A DNA stretch of 64,000 nucleotides, from NCBI GenBank assembly GCA_017883235.1, contig JADGNY010000001.1, positions 124,001-188,000 of the forward strand, in the 5' to 3' direction. Of this stretch, positions 43,245 to 53,199 are shown in pieces. Origin of the DNA: Thermoanaerobaculia bacterium. GTDB taxonomy: Bacteria > Acidobacteriota > Thermoanaerobaculia > Gp7-AA8. Each line of letters starts with the position of its first letter. Positions within the stretch are counted from its first letter, which is position 1. The translations under genes and the position numbers were made by a program. A model generated the notes under the pieces. It saw nothing but the letters and a program-made list of their open reading frames with translations. It did no database searches and had not been told where the DNA came from.

Positions 43245-44156
43245 ATGCTCGAACTGCGCATCGAAGGTCTTTCCAAGACGTACCCCAATGGGGTCAAGGC
43301 GCTGCAGGATGTCTCGCTGACGATTCCGACCGGCATGTTCGGTCTGCTCGGACCGAACGGGGCCGGCAAGTCGACGCTCATGCGGACCATCGCTACGCTG
43401 CAAGAGGCCGACGCGGGAGCCATCACACTAGGTGACATCGACGTCCTTCGCGAGAAGGACAAGGTCCGCCGGCTTCTCGGCTACCTGCCGCAGGAGTTCG
43501 GCGTCTACCCGCGGATCACCGCCGAGGCGATGCTCAATCACTTCGCGGTCCTCAAAGGGATCGGCAATCCGAAAGAGCGGCGTGAGATCGTCGGCGCGCT
43601 GCTCCGCCGGACGAACCTTTACGAATCGCGCAAGCAGAACCTCAGCACCTTCTCCGGCGGCATGCGCCAGCGCTTCGGCATCGCCCAGGCGCTGCTCGGC
43701 AATCCGAAGCTGATCATCGTCGACGAGCCGACCGCGGGTCTCGACCCCGAGGAGCGGGTGCGGTTTCACAACCTGCTCGCCGAGATCGGCGAGAACGTCG
43801 TGGTCATCCTCTCCACCCACATCGTCGATGACGTCAGCGACCTCTGCTCGCAGATGGCCATCATCTCCGGCGGGCGGGTGCTGATGAGCGGCGACCCGCA
43901 GGCAGCAGTCCGCGAGCTGGAAGGGAAGGTGTGGCGGCGCATAGTCGCCAAACAGGATCTCGACGACTTCCAGCGCCGCTTCACCATCATCTCCACGAAA
44001 CTCGTGGCCGGCCGGACGGTCGTTCATGCCGTCGGCGACAGCCAGCCAGACCCGAGCTTCGTGCCGATCAACGCCTCGCTGGAAGATGTCTACTTCCGTT
44101 ACACGAGAGCAAACGGCCATGACGCCCATCCCGAGCAGAAGGGTCAGGCGGCCTGA
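43245..44156 (+). CDS. ABC transporter ATP-binding protein
   Basis: 303 residues. Walker A GPNGAGKST near 39, Q-loop LPQEFGVYP near 83, signature FSGGMRQRFG near 130, Walker B LIIVDEPTAGLD near 152 and H-loop STHIVDD. The start at 43245 follows GAAGGAG. It is one codon-gap upstream of the membrane/peptidase fusion protein and should power it. The fusion of permease and M1 peptidase downstream makes this a transporter of unusual type; peptides are the obvious guess for substrate. Confidence 0.88.
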   Translation: MLELRIEGLSKTYPNGVKALQDVSLTIPTGMFGLLGPNGAGKSTLMRTIATLQEADAGAITLGDIDVLREKDKVRRLLGYLPQEFGVYPRITAEAMLNHFAVLKGIGNPKERREIVGALLRRTNLYESRKQNLSTFSGGMRQRFGIAQALLGNPKLIIVDEPTAGLDPEERVRFHNLLAEIGENVVVILSTHIVDDVSDLCSQMAIISGGRVLMSGDPQAAVRELEGKVWRRIVAKQDLDDFQRRFTIISTKLVAGRTVVHAVGDSQPDPSFVPINASLEDVYFRYTRANGHDAHPEQKGQAA

Positions 44157-44157
44157 C

Positions 44158-47100
44158 ATGACCTGGGAGATCTTGAAGTTCGAGCTGAAGTACCACCTGC
44201 GCCAGCCGCTGTTCTACATCCTCTTCGTCATCTTCTTTTTTCTGACGTTCGGCGCCGTGACCTCGGACGCCGTGACGATCGGCGGCGCGCTCGGTAATGT
44301 AAATCGCAATGCGCCGTTCGTGATCATGCAGCTCCTGCTGGTCATGTCGATCTTCGGTGTGCTGACCACGACCGCCTACGTCGCCAGCGCCATCAACCGC
44401 GACTTCGAGTACAACACCGACTCGCTCTTCTTCTCGTCGCCGATCAAGAAGGGCCAGTACCTCTTCGGCCGCTTCAGCGCCGCGTTCATCGTCTCCGGCC
44501 TGATCTACCTCGGCGTGATCACGGCGATCATGATCGGATCGAAGATGCCGTGGCTGGACAAGGAGCGCCTCGGGGCGTTCGTCTTCAAGCCCTACGTCTT
44601 CTCCTATTTCGCGCTCGTCCTGCCGAACCTTCTGCTGTTCGGCGCCATCTTCTTCGCGGTTGCCGCGCTGACGCGAAGCCTGATGGCGACCTACACCTCC
44701 GTGGCGGCGTTCTACGTCGCCTACGTCATCTCCCGCATCTCGCTGCGCGACATCGAAAGCGAAAAGCTCGGCAGCCTCCTCGATCCGTTCGGCTTCGCGC
44801 CGTTCACGCGCGCCACGCGCTACTGGACCGTCTTCGAGAAGAACACCAGCATCCTGCCGCTCGATGGGATCTTCCTCTGGAACCGGCTGCTGTGGCTCGG
44901 CCTGGCCATCCTGCTCCTCGGTCTCACCTTCGTGTTCTTCAAGATGGAAACCGGCACGGCGGGTGGGAAAAGGAAGAAGAGAAAGACTGCCGAATTGGAA
45001 GTGCCGCTCGACCACGCGGGCCTCGCTCTGCCGAAGGTCACCCAGCGCTTCGACGCCTCGACCTCGTGGAGGCAGTACGTCACCACCATCCGCGTGGAGA
45101 CCCGGTCGATCCTCAAGAGCCTGCCGTTCTTCGTCATCCTGCTGCTGGCCGTCCTCAACACGGTCGGCGGCGCGTCCTTCGCCAACCCCATCTTCGGCAC
45201 GTCGTTCTATCCGGTGACGTACGTGATGACGGGCGTGATCGAGGGCAACTTCCTCTTCTTCGCCGTCATCATCGGCGCCTTCTATGCCGGTGAAATCGTC
45301 TTCCGCGAGCGGATGCTCAAGCTCAACGAGGTCACCGACACCATGCCGGCGCCAACGTGGTCGATGTGGGCCGGAAAACTGACGGCCCTCTTCATCACCC
45401 TCTACATCGCATTGACCGCGGCCGTGCTGACGACGATCGCGGTGCAGGCCGCCAAGCACTATTACAACTTCGAGCTCGGGCTCTACTTCCGCGGCGTCTT
45501 CCTGGTCCTGGGCATCCAGCTCCTGATGATCACCGTGCTGATGTTCTTCGGCCAGATCATCACGAACAACCGTTACGTCGGCTTCCTGATCGCGCTTTTT
45601 TTCATCATCTCCCAGAGCGTGATGCAGGCCCTTCACTACGAACACCGGCTCTACTCCGTCTTCAATCCGCCAGACATGACCTACTCGGCCATGAACGGCT
45701 ATGGCCATTTCACGCGGCCCTTCGAGTGGCTCAGTCTCTACTGGACGATCTTCGCCGCCATCCTGCTGATCGCAGGACATCTCTTCTGGGTCCGAGGCAC
45801 GGAGACGGCGATGAAGATCCGGATGCGCGTGGCACGCGGGCGTTTCGGCAAGCCGGTCTTCGCCACGCTGGCACTGCTCGTGGCCGCCTTCGGCGCCACC
45901 GGCTGCTACATCTTCTACAACACGAACGTCCTCAATCACTACACCACCGAGGATCAGAGGGACAAGCGCGCGGCGGAGGCGGAGAAGCTCTACAAGAAGT
46001 ACGACCGCATTCCGCAGCCGCGCATCACGGACGTTCAGGCCGACGTCGACATCCATCCCGACAAGCGGTGGGTCGACATCCGCGGTACCTACACGCTGGT
46101 CAACAAGACCGCGCAGCCGATTCGCGATCTGCACGTGGTCATGACGCCGGAGATGGCGACGACGATCCGCATCCCGGGCGCGACGCTGGCGCAGAACGAT
46201 CCGATGCACGGCTACTTCATCTACCGTCTGGCCCAGCCGCTCGCCCCCGGAGCGACGCTGCCGATGTCGTTCACGGTACAGATCCATCATCGGGGATTCG
46301 AGAACACCAGCCGCGACAACACCATCGTCGAGAACGGCACGTTCTTCAACAACTTCGCCACCTTCCCGCACCTCGGATACAACCCTGGGGCCGAGCTGCA
46401 GGAAGCGCATAAGCGCCGCAAATACGGGCTCGCTCCCGTCGTGCGCATGGCGAAGATCGATGACCCGAAAGCGCGGATGGACAACCAGATCACCCGTGAC
46501 GCGGACTGGATCAATCTCGATACCACCGTCAGCACCTCGCCCGACCAGATCGCCATCGCGCCCGGCTACCTGCAGAAGGAGTGGACATCGAACGGGCGCC
46601 GCTACTTCCGCTACAAGACCACCTCGCCGATCCTGGCCTTCTGGGCATACCTCTCGGCGCGCTACGAGGTGAAGCGGAGCTCCTGGAAGGGTATCCCGAT
46701 CGAGATTTACTACGACCCGCAACACGCCTACAACGTCGACCGGATGATCTATGGCGTGCAGAAGTCGCTCGACTACTACACCGCCAATTTCTCGCCGTAT
46801 CAGCACAAGCAGGTGCGCATCCTGGAGTTCCCGCGGTACGCACAATTCGCGCAGTCGTTCCCGAACACGATCCCCTTCTCGGAGTCGATCGGCTTCATCG
46901 CCGATCTCCGCAACAAGGAGGCGATCGACTACGTCTTCTACGTCACCGCGCACGAGGTCGCGCACCAGTGGTGGGCACATCAGGTGATCGGCGCGGACGT
47001 GCAGGGGGGAGCGATGCTGGTCGAGACGATGGCCCAGTACTCGGCGCTGATGGTGATGGAGAAGGAGTACGGCCGCGACAAGATGCGGCGCTTCCTCAAG

Positions 47101-47727
47101 TACGAGCTCGACCGCTACCTCGCCGGCCGAGGCGGAGAGCTGGTGGCGGAAATGCCGCTGATGCTCGTCGAAAACCAGCCCTATATCCACTACCGCAAGG
47201 GCAGCCTGGCCATGTACGAGTTGCGCGACGAGATCGGCGAAGAGAAGGTCAACGCCGCGCTACGTCAACTCATCCACGACCACGCATTCGAACAGCCGCC
47301 CTACGCCACGACGCGCGACCTCATCGCCGACTTCCGCGCCGTGACGCCGCCGGAGAAGCAGTCGCTGATCACGGACCTCTTCGAGACCATCACGCTGTAC
47401 GACAACAAGACCACCGAGGCCACGGCGAGCAAACGTCCGGACGGTAAGTACCTGGTCACGGTGACGATCGAGTCGAAGAAGTTCCGCGCGGACGACCGTG
47501 GCAAAGAGACCGCCGTCCCGGTCGATGACTGGGTCGACATCGGCGCCCTCGGCAGCGCGAAGACCAAGGGCAATGAGCCGGTGCTGGCACTGGAGAAGCA
47601 TCACCTCACCACGCCAAAGGCAACGTTCTCTTTCGTCGTCGCCACAAAACCCGATCGCGCCGGGATCGATCCGCTGAACAAGCTGGTCGACCGGAATCCG
47701 GATGACAATACGAAGAAGGTGGAGTGA
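44158..47727 (+). CDS. ABC-2 permease fused to an M1-family aminopeptidase
   Basis: 1189 residues. The first 600 hold two ABC-2-type membrane domains with about twelve helices (PLFYILFVIFFFLTFGAVTS; LPFFVILLLAVLNTVGGASF; LFFIISQSVMQALH). Residues about 640-1150 form an extracytoplasmic M1 gluzincin peptidase: VTAHEVAHQWWAH near 930 supplies the HExxH zinc site and the Glu of MLVETMAQYSALMV near 955 the third ligand. The exopeptidase GAMEN motif is not obvious; MLVET follows directly after a GGA. It starts one base after the ATPase stop. Such fusions occur in Acidobacteriota, Bacteroidota and relatives and probably couple peptide cleavage to transport. Confidence 0.88.
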   Translation: MTWEILKFELKYHLRQPLFYILFVIFFFLTFGAVTSDAVTIGGALGNVNRNAPFVIMQLLLVMSIFGVLTTTAYVASAINRDFEYNTDSLFFSSPIKKGQYLFGRFSAAFIVSGLIYLGVITAIMIGSKMPWLDKERLGAFVFKPYVFSYFALVLPNLLLFGAIFFAVAALTRSLMATYTSVAAFYVAYVISRISLRDIESEKLGSLLDPFGFAPFTRATRYWTVFEKNTSILPLDGIFLWNRLLWLGLAILLLGLTFVFFKMETGTAGGKRKKRKTAELEVPLDHAGLALPKVTQRFDASTSWRQYVTTIRVETRSILKSLPFFVILLLAVLNTVGGASFANPIFGTSFYPVTYVMTGVIEGNFLFFAVIIGAFYAGEIVFRERMLKLNEVTDTMPAPTWSMWAGKLTALFITLYIALTAAVLTTIAVQAAKHYYNFELGLYFRGVFLVLGIQLLMITVLMFFGQIITNNRYVGFLIALFFIISQSVMQALHYEHRLYSVFNPPDMTYSAMNGYGHFTRPFEWLSLYWTIFAAILLIAGHLFWVRGTETAMKIRMRVARGRFGKPVFATLALLVAAFGATGCYIFYNTNVLNHYTTEDQRDKRAAEAEKLYKKYDRIPQPRITDVQADVDIHPDKRWVDIRGTYTLVNKTAQPIRDLHVVMTPEMATTIRIPGATLAQNDPMHGYFIYRLAQPLAPGATLPMSFTVQIHHRGFENTSRDNTIVENGTFFNNFATFPHLGYNPGAELQEAHKRRKYGLAPVVRMAKIDDPKARMDNQITRDADWINLDTTVSTSPDQIAIAPGYLQKEWTSNGRRYFRYKTTSPILAFWAYLSARYEVKRSSWKGIPIEIYYDPQHAYNVDRMIYGVQKSLDYYTANFSPYQHKQVRILEFPRYAQFAQSFPNTIPFSESIGFIADLRNKEAIDYVFYVTAHEVAHQWWAHQVIGADVQGGAMLVETMAQYSALMVMEKEYGRDKMRRFLKYELDRYLAGRGGELVAEMPLMLVENQPYIHYRKGSLAMYELRDEIGEEKVNAALRQLIHDHAFEQPPYATTRDLIADFRAVTPPEKQSLITDLFETITLYDNKTTEATASKRPDGKYLVTVTIESKKFRADDRGKETAVPVDDWVDIGALGSAKTKGNEPVLALEKHHLTTPKATFSFVVATKPDRAGIDPLNKLVDRNPDDNTKKVE

Positions 47728-47742
47728 ACGAAAAACCTATCA

Positions 47743-47873
47743 CCACAGAGGCACAGAGAACACAGAGAATAAGGGATGAAAATTCGAAGGATGAAGGATG
47801 AATGTGCTGTTTGTTTCATCCTTCATCCTTCCGCCTTCATCCTTTGTCCTCTGTGTTCTCTGTGCCTCTGTGG
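47743..47873. repeat. Double inverted repeat between two genes
   Basis: The outer arms CCACAGAGGCACAGAGAACA and its inverse enclose inner arms of the AAGGATGAAGGATGA family. The whole 163-base gap is one large hairpin with no frame, probably ending the ABC-M1 transcript. Confidence 0.8.
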
Positions 47874-47890
47874 TTCAATGATTTGAAGCA

Positions 47891-49411
47891 ATGCACATCC
47901 TCACCTCGGATCAGATGAAGTCGATCGACCGGCGGGCCACGGACCGTTTCGGGATCCCGTCGATCGTGCTGATGGAGAACGCGGCGCTGGCGGTCGTCGA
48001 GGCCATCGGCGAGCACTACCCGGACTGCGACCGGGCAGCGATCTTCTGCGGGCTCGGGGCAAACGGGGGCGACGGCTTCGCGGTGGCGAGACATCTGGAA
48101 CAGCGAGGCGTCGTGCCGAGCGTGTTCATCGTCGGCGACCGGAAGAAGATCCGCGGCGATGCGGCGGCGAACCTGGCCATCTGCGAGCAACTGGCGTTGC
48201 CGTTGTACGACATCACCGACGACGAGTCACTCAACGAAGCGCTCGTCCACGCCGCGGATGCCGACCTCGTCGTCGACGCCATCTTCGGCACCGGCCTCGA
48301 TCGCGCGCCGGAGGGGTTGTACGCGGAAGCCATCATCTCGATCGGCGAGCTGGGCCTGCCGATCGTCGCCGTCGACCTCCCCAGCGGCGCGAACGCGTCG
48401 ACCTCTGAGCCGTTCCAGCCGTGCGTGCACGCCGCCCTCACGATCACCTTCGCGGCGCTGAAGATTTGCCACGTCTTCGAGCCGGCCGCGGTCTTCTGCG
48501 GTGAGGTCGTCGTGGCCGAGATCTCCATCCCCAGTGCGGCCATCGAGGACGAGAACGTCACGCTGGCGCTGACCACGCCGACGGATGTCCGCCCGCACTT
48601 CGCGGCGCGGCTGTCGACGACCCACAAGGGGACGTACGGACACGCGGCCATCATCGCCGGATCACCAGGCCGAAGCGGAGCGGCAGTTCTGGCCGCGCGC
48701 GGCGCGATCCGCAGCGGCGCGGGGCTGGTCAGCGTGGCCACCGATGCCGATACCGCAACGCTCGTCCACGCCGGCTCGATCGAGTCGATGACGTTCTTCG
48801 GCGACGATGTGGCCGCCTTCGTGGCCAACAAAGACGCGGCCCTCATCGGCCCCGGCCTGGCGGACGACGAGGAAAGCTATGCGCGTATCCGTCTGCTCGT
48901 CGAAGCGATCGAACTGCCTCTTGTCATCGACGCCTCGGCGCTGAACGCGTTTGCGTTGCGCGCGACGGAGCTGAACCCTCACCGGCGCCCGCGTGTCCTG
49001 ACGCCGCATCCTGGCGAGCTGGCCCGCCTCATCGGATCGACGGCAAAGGACATCAACGCGCATCGTATCGACGCCGCGCGCGAGGCGGCACGCGCCACCG
49101 GCTGCGTGGTCGTCCTGAAAGGCTTCCAGTCGCTGATCGCGGAGCCGGACGGCCATGTGAACGTCAACCCCACCGGCAATCCCGGCATGGCCAGCGGCGG
49201 CATGGGCGACGTCCTCGGCGGCATGATCGCCGCGCTCCTGGCCCGAGGCATCGACCCCTTCCACGCCGCCACCGCCGCCGTCTACCTGCACGGCTTCGCC
49301 GGTGACTTGCTGAAAGAGGAGATGGGCGACATCGGACTGACCGCGGGCGATCTCGCGGAGCGGATTCCGTTTGCGGTCAAGCGGCTGAACACCGCGACAG
49401 AGAAAGGATGA
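47891..49411 (+). CDS. nnr: Bifunctional NAD(P)HX epimerase/dehydratase
   Basis: 506 residues. The N-terminal YjeF_N epimerase (1-215) has CGLGANGGDGFAVARHL near 55 and VDAIFGTGLDRAPEG near 135. The C-terminal ADP-dependent dehydratase (230-506) has KGTYGHAAIIAGSPGRSGAA, TPHPGELARLIGS and GNPGMASGGMGDVLGGMI. Together they repair hydrated NAD(P)H. The epimerase loop has GAN where GNN is more usual. TsaE follows 2.5 kb away, a common neighbour of this enzyme in bacteria. Confidence 0.93.
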   Translation: MHILTSDQMKSIDRRATDRFGIPSIVLMENAALAVVEAIGEHYPDCDRAAIFCGLGANGGDGFAVARHLEQRGVVPSVFIVGDRKKIRGDAAANLAICEQLALPLYDITDDESLNEALVHAADADLVVDAIFGTGLDRAPEGLYAEAIISIGELGLPIVAVDLPSGANASTSEPFQPCVHAALTITFAALKICHVFEPAAVFCGEVVVAEISIPSAAIEDENVTLALTTPTDVRPHFAARLSTTHKGTYGHAAIIAGSPGRSGAAVLAARGAIRSGAGLVSVATDADTATLVHAGSIESMTFFGDDVAAFVANKDAALIGPGLADDEESYARIRLLVEAIELPLVIDASALNAFALRATELNPHRRPRVLTPHPGELARLIGSTAKDINAHRIDAAREAARATGCVVVLKGFQSLIAEPDGHVNVNPTGNPGMASGGMGDVLGGMIAALLARGIDPFHAATAAVYLHGFAGDLLKEEMGDIGLTAGDLAERIPFAVKRLNTATEKG

Positions 49412-49475
49412 AGGCGGAAGGATGAAGGATGAATCAAATGCGCATTCATCCTTCATCCTTCAGATTTCATCCTTT
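49403..49475. terminator. AAGGATGAAGGATGA hairpin between convergent genes
   Basis: AAAGGATGAAGG...AAGGATGAAGGATGAAT pairs with ATTCATCCTTCATCCTT. It spans the end of nnr and the gap to the DUF4388 gene, so it could terminate both transcripts. It is a third copy of the repeat at 38.8 and 47.8 kb. Confidence 0.6.
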
Positions 49476-49477
49476 GG

Positions 49478-51865
49478 TCACCCCGTCACCAGCGCCCCTT
49501 GCTCAAGCCAATGCGCGACGAGGCGGCGCACGCGGAAGGAGTCCGTTGCGAGCTGGCGCTCGCATTCGGCGATGTTCGAGCCGGACGAGGCCTTGATCCA
49601 CACCTCCCGGACCAGCGCCGGATCGTCCTCCTCCGCGTGCGGCGTCGGCTTGACGCTCGTCTTTGTGAACGTCATCTCATCCGGAACGAGGGCGATGAAG
49701 CGCTGCAGTTCGTCATTGCGGCGCATTCCTTCGAGGAGCAGCTCCAGGACGTCGCGCGGCACGCAGTCGCTTTCCAGCTTCTCCGCCGGATACGGCACGA
49801 ACGCGAACGTGCCTGTCACGGGGCGCTCCAACGCCTGATAGAACGCCTCATCACCGAGTATCTGGCCCAGTTGCGCGGTGAGGAACTTGCCTTCGAGGAA
49901 GACGAGCTTCGCCACCGGTTGCTTCTGTCTGGTGGTGAGCGTGAGCATCCCTGAAGCGCGCATTTCGGCAAGCGATTGGACGATGGTGGGTAAACCGAAG
50001 AACTCCAGCTCCCCGGTGAGTGTGGCTGCAGATTGGGCCCGCGCGACCGGTTTGGCGGGCGCCCACTTCGCCAGCACTTGCGCCGCCGTGCGGCCGGCGT
50101 CGTGATCGGGGAACCGCTGCGCGATATCGCGAAGCACTGCCTCGGTTTCGTCCGATGGCGTTCCTGAGAGCGCTTCGATGAGACGAACCGTCGAATCCTG
50201 TTTCTTTGGCAGCAGGCGGCCGAGGAGCTTGCCGGGGATTTCCTCGCGTAACGCCTTGAGCAGGACGTTGACAGTGTCTTCATCGAACGAGAGATCGTGC
50301 TGCGCGAGCGCGGCCAGGCGCGCCCGGGTATCGCCGAGCAGCGAATTCGGCCTCATCCCATGCCGGGCGATTGTCAGAAGTGCCGCAGGCGTACCGATCC
50401 GCCCGAGCGCGCCGGTGATCCTGTCGAGGAGTTTCTGCATCTCGCCGACCGGATACAACGAGGTGTCGTTGCGAAACAGCATCGCTTCGAATTCAGCCAG
50501 CCGGGTGGTCAGCAGCCTCACGGAGGCGTCGGTGCGGATCAGACCGAGGGCGGTCGCCGATTCCTTGATCACGTAGATGAGGTTGCCCGGCTCCGATGAT
50601 TTCGCGAGTGACGCCAGCTCGCGGCCGATGGTCTCGTCCGATTCGCGCGCGATGCGATGCGTCAGATAGACGAGGTTGCGAAGATAGTACGTGAAGTGTT
50701 CGTCGCGCTCCAGCTCCTGATCGAGCTCATCGAGTGCCGCATCGCGGCCGACCGCGCCGTACGCTTCGATGAAGCCGAGAAGACTCCGCCGCCGCTCGGC
50801 GCTACTTTCGACGCGGAGCTGTCCAAACAGCGCGCCAAGACGAAGCGTCGGAAAGAACTCCAGCGCGATCTTCACCGCCGCATGCCGCGATTTGTTCTCC
50901 GCGAATTTCCGCAGTTGCGCGGCGCTGATCATCTCGACGGCCTCCGCGCGAATCTGGTCGACCACGGTCAGGTCGAGCCGTTTTTCAGGAATCGAATCCT
51001 CGGCCACATCGAGCATCCACAACGCCGCGCCGAGCGCCCCCTGGTTGAACTTCTCGACGGCCGCTGTAAGGATCTCGCGAAATCGTTTGATGGCGATCTC
51101 GGGACTCTCCGCCAGGTCAAAGATCTTCTCCATCGCGCCAACCTGCGACGGCGGCCTCGCGGCGCCGGGAACGAAGTTCGCGATGTCCCACGACGGCATC
51201 GCGCCGCCTAGGATGACGAAGACATTCTTTTCACCGAAGCCGGAGAGCGGTCTGAGCTGCTCGAGATACTGATTCAACTGATCGGCGGTCTGGGACCGCG
51301 TCGCCGCCATCGCCAGGAGCTGCGCGATCGCCTGAGGATCAGCGTCCACTCCTTTCGATCCCGCTGCCTCTCGCTCACGGATCAGCCGATCGAAAATCAG
51401 CGAGTACTGTCTGGTTGCCTGCACTTCAACGTCGTTCAGGGGAGCAACTGCAGCCGGTATCCGCGGCGGCGACGTTTCGTGCAGTGACGCCGAGGTCGTG
51501 CGCGACTGGCGCATCACCGTCAGGTCGTTGCGCAACTGATCGCGGCTGGCGTCCGGACAAAGCCGCAAGGCCACGCCGGTCACGCGATCGAGATAGTTGG
51601 CGACGGCTTCCCGGTCGAGGAGCTGCAACTCCCCCGTGACGTAGATCTTCGTCAGCGCGTGCAGCAGAAGCCGTCCGACCGGCATTGAGCGAGCCCTGCT
51701 CTGACCATCCGCCCACGTGGCCACCCGCTGCATCAGCACGTCAGGCGGTTGCGCCATCAGCGTGGCCAGCGCGTACGAGGCAGCAGCCGGCGGTATCTCC
51801 TCGTCGAGATACCGCTGAAACATAGACAGTGCCGCCGCGACCGTTTCGGACATTCCCTCCGCCAC
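49478..51865 (-). CDS. HEAT-like repeat protein with C-terminal DUF4388 (PATAN) domain
   Basis: 795 residues, cytoplasmic. The first 600 are helical, with repeated Leu/Arg-rich pairs (LMAQPPDVLMQRVATWADGQ; ERDEHFTYYLRNLVYLTHRI; DTRARLAALAQHDLSFDEDT) resembling HEAT-type scaffolding. Near 625-720 comes a DUF4388/PATAN domain (LTGELEFFGLPTIVQSLAEM, GMLTLTTRQKQPVAKLVFLE, EAFYQALERPVTGTFAFVPY), and a short winged tail ends the protein. DUF4388 domains occur in signalling proteins with receiver domains; none is present here. The gene is divergent from tsaE with only 38 bases between start codons. Confidence 0.7.
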   Translation of the reverse strand: MAEGMSETVAAALSMFQRYLDEEIPPAAASYALATLMAQPPDVLMQRVATWADGQSRARSMPVGRLLLHALTKIYVTGELQLLDREAVANYLDRVTGVALRLCPDASRDQLRNDLTVMRQSRTTSASLHETSPPRIPAAVAPLNDVEVQATRQYSLIFDRLIREREAAGSKGVDADPQAIAQLLAMAATRSQTADQLNQYLEQLRPLSGFGEKNVFVILGGAMPSWDIANFVPGAARPPSQVGAMEKIFDLAESPEIAIKRFREILTAAVEKFNQGALGAALWMLDVAEDSIPEKRLDLTVVDQIRAEAVEMISAAQLRKFAENKSRHAAVKIALEFFPTLRLGALFGQLRVESSAERRRSLLGFIEAYGAVGRDAALDELDQELERDEHFTYYLRNLVYLTHRIARESDETIGRELASLAKSSEPGNLIYVIKESATALGLIRTDASVRLLTTRLAEFEAMLFRNDTSLYPVGEMQKLLDRITGALGRIGTPAALLTIARHGMRPNSLLGDTRARLAALAQHDLSFDEDTVNVLLKALREEIPGKLLGRLLPKKQDSTVRLIEALSGTPSDETEAVLRDIAQRFPDHDAGRTAAQVLAKWAPAKPVARAQSAATLTGELEFFGLPTIVQSLAEMRASGMLTLTTRQKQPVAKLVFLEGKFLTAQLGQILGDEAFYQALERPVTGTFAFVPYPAEKLESDCVPRDVLELLLEGMRRNDELQRFIALVPDEMTFTKTSVKPTPHAEEDDPALVREVWIKASSGSNIAECERQLATDSFRVRRLVAHWLEQGALVTG

Positions 51866-51903
51866 ATCCGCCGATAGAGGAGGGAGTGTAGCGCCAACCT
51901 ACA

Positions 51904-52347
51904 ATGACCGGCGTGACAAGGACGTACATCTGCCGCGACGAGTCCGAAACGGAGGCCGCGGGCCGCGAGATCGCGCGCTCGCTCGCTCCCGAGGCCGTCG
52001 TCCATCTCGTCGGCGATCTCGGCGCGGGGAAGACCTTTCTGGCACGTGCAATCGCGGCGGAGCTGGGTGCGAACGCCATCGAGGTGGCCTCACCGTCGTT
52101 CGCCATCGTCCACGAATACCCGATCGCCGGCGGCGCCCCGATCATCCACATCGACGGTTACCGTCTCTCCGAAAACCGCCGCGAGTGGCTGGAGATCGGC
52201 ATCCCCGAGCTGCTGCAGGGGCCGGGGGTGAAGCTGATCGAATGGCCGAAGAGGGATTTTGATGAGTTCGAGGATGGGCACGTAGAGATCGCGATCCGTG
52301 TGAATGAGGACGAGAGCCGGGTGATTGAGGTCAGCGGCGCCGGTTAA
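51904..52347 (+). CDS. tsaE: tRNA threonylcarbamoyladenosine biosynthesis ATPase TsaE
   Basis: 147 residues. The P-loop is HLVGDLGAGKTFLARAIA near residue 35, followed by SPSFAIVHEYPI near 68, the IIHIDGYRLSE motif near 80 with the catalytic Asp, and LIEWPKR near 112. It works with TsaB and TsaD on t6A37 in tRNAs reading ANN codons. The length is right for the family. Converges on the secreted-protein gene 3 bases away. Confidence 0.92.
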   Translation: MTGVTRTYICRDESETEAAGREIARSLAPEAVVHLVGDLGAGKTFLARAIAAELGANAIEVASPSFAIVHEYPIAGGAPIIHIDGYRLSENRREWLEIGIPELLQGPGVKLIEWPKRDFDEFEDGHVEIAIRVNEDESRVIEVSGAG

Positions 52348-52350
52348 GTC

Positions 52351-53163
52351 CTATTGGGCGAAGAAGACACCTGTTTCGCCGGAGATGTTGTCGGTTGCGC
52401 TTGCGAAAGCCCAGTACCGCGCGTTCGGGTCGGATAGCTCGATCGATACCGTGAGCGGGTAGTCATTGCACGTGCTCCCGGTGGGCGCGGTGATGCAGAG
52501 GTCCGGCAACGAGATGTCCGCGTAATAAGGGTAGCTGGGATCTTCGGCGTCCCGTGCGGTGACCGGCAACTCATACCTGGCGAACGGGCCGTAAGCCTCC
52601 AGCCCAGGAACGGTGACCTGAACCGTTGCGACCAGAGCGCCCGTATTGTCGACGTCATAGATGCGTACGTGGTTGCGCGCGTTGAATCCGATCACTTTCG
52701 GCGGAAGCCCACCTGAGAAGTCATATTTCGGGCCCGTTGTAAGACCGAGAATGGTGGAGGCGCCATGTTCGAAGCTGCGCTCACGAACGACGGGAAGAGT
52801 CGACCGGTGGACCGAACCATCGTGGCCTGTCACAGCAAGCTCAAAGAAAAGACGAAGTTTGTCTGCCCCGGTGCGGTCGAAATACAGCAAGCGTCCAGCA
52901 GCGTGGGGCGTAGCTTCAAAGAACCGGACAAAATCGATTCCAGCGGGCTGAGCACCGAACGAAGCATTGGCGTTGGATGGCGTGGGGTAGAAAGCGACGG
53001 GCTCCGGGGTGAACGCCTGCAGGCGAGTCTGGAAGCTCGTATCGTTAGCCCCGTGCAGCGATGCCGCGGAAAGAACCGGGAACAAGATCTTTTCGAACGT
53101 TCCCAGATCTTGTGCGCGGGCAGAGCTGGCGAGGAACAGAAGCGCGGCTAGAAAGGGTCTCAT
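52351..53163 (-). CDS. Secreted beta-rich hypothetical protein
   Basis: 270 residues, signal peptide MRPFLAALLFLASSARAQ. The ORF track starts 28 codons earlier inside a repeat. The body has LGTFEKILFPVLSAASLHGA, HRSTLPVVRERSFEHG, NHVRIYDVDNTGALVATVQV and an ending RYWAFASATDNISGETGVFF. The order 'LPVVRE ... RIYDxD ... W A x x S A T D N' matches the tandem paralogues at 17.4-19.0 kb, so I see a diverged member of the same local family. One cysteine pair in LCITAPTGSTCND. Function unknown. Confidence 0.72.
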   Translation of the reverse strand: MRPFLAALLFLASSARAQDLGTFEKILFPVLSAASLHGANDTSFQTRLQAFTPEPVAFYPTPSNANASFGAQPAGIDFVRFFEATPHAAGRLLYFDRTGADKLRLFFELAVTGHDGSVHRSTLPVVRERSFEHGASTILGLTTGPKYDFSGGLPPKVIGFNARNHVRIYDVDNTGALVATVQVTVPGLEAYGPFARYELPVTARDAEDPSYPYYADISLPDLCITAPTGSTCNDYPLTVSIELSDPNARYWAFASATDNISGETGVFFAQ

Positions 53164-53199
53164 GATAGTTATTGTTACGGCGAGAGCAGCCGCTGCGTC

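Noticed and set aside
44068-47190. 1040-residue minus-strand ORF
   Set aside because: Shadow of the ABC-permease/M1 fusion; no domain or start signal, typical D/R/H/V-rich antisense reading.
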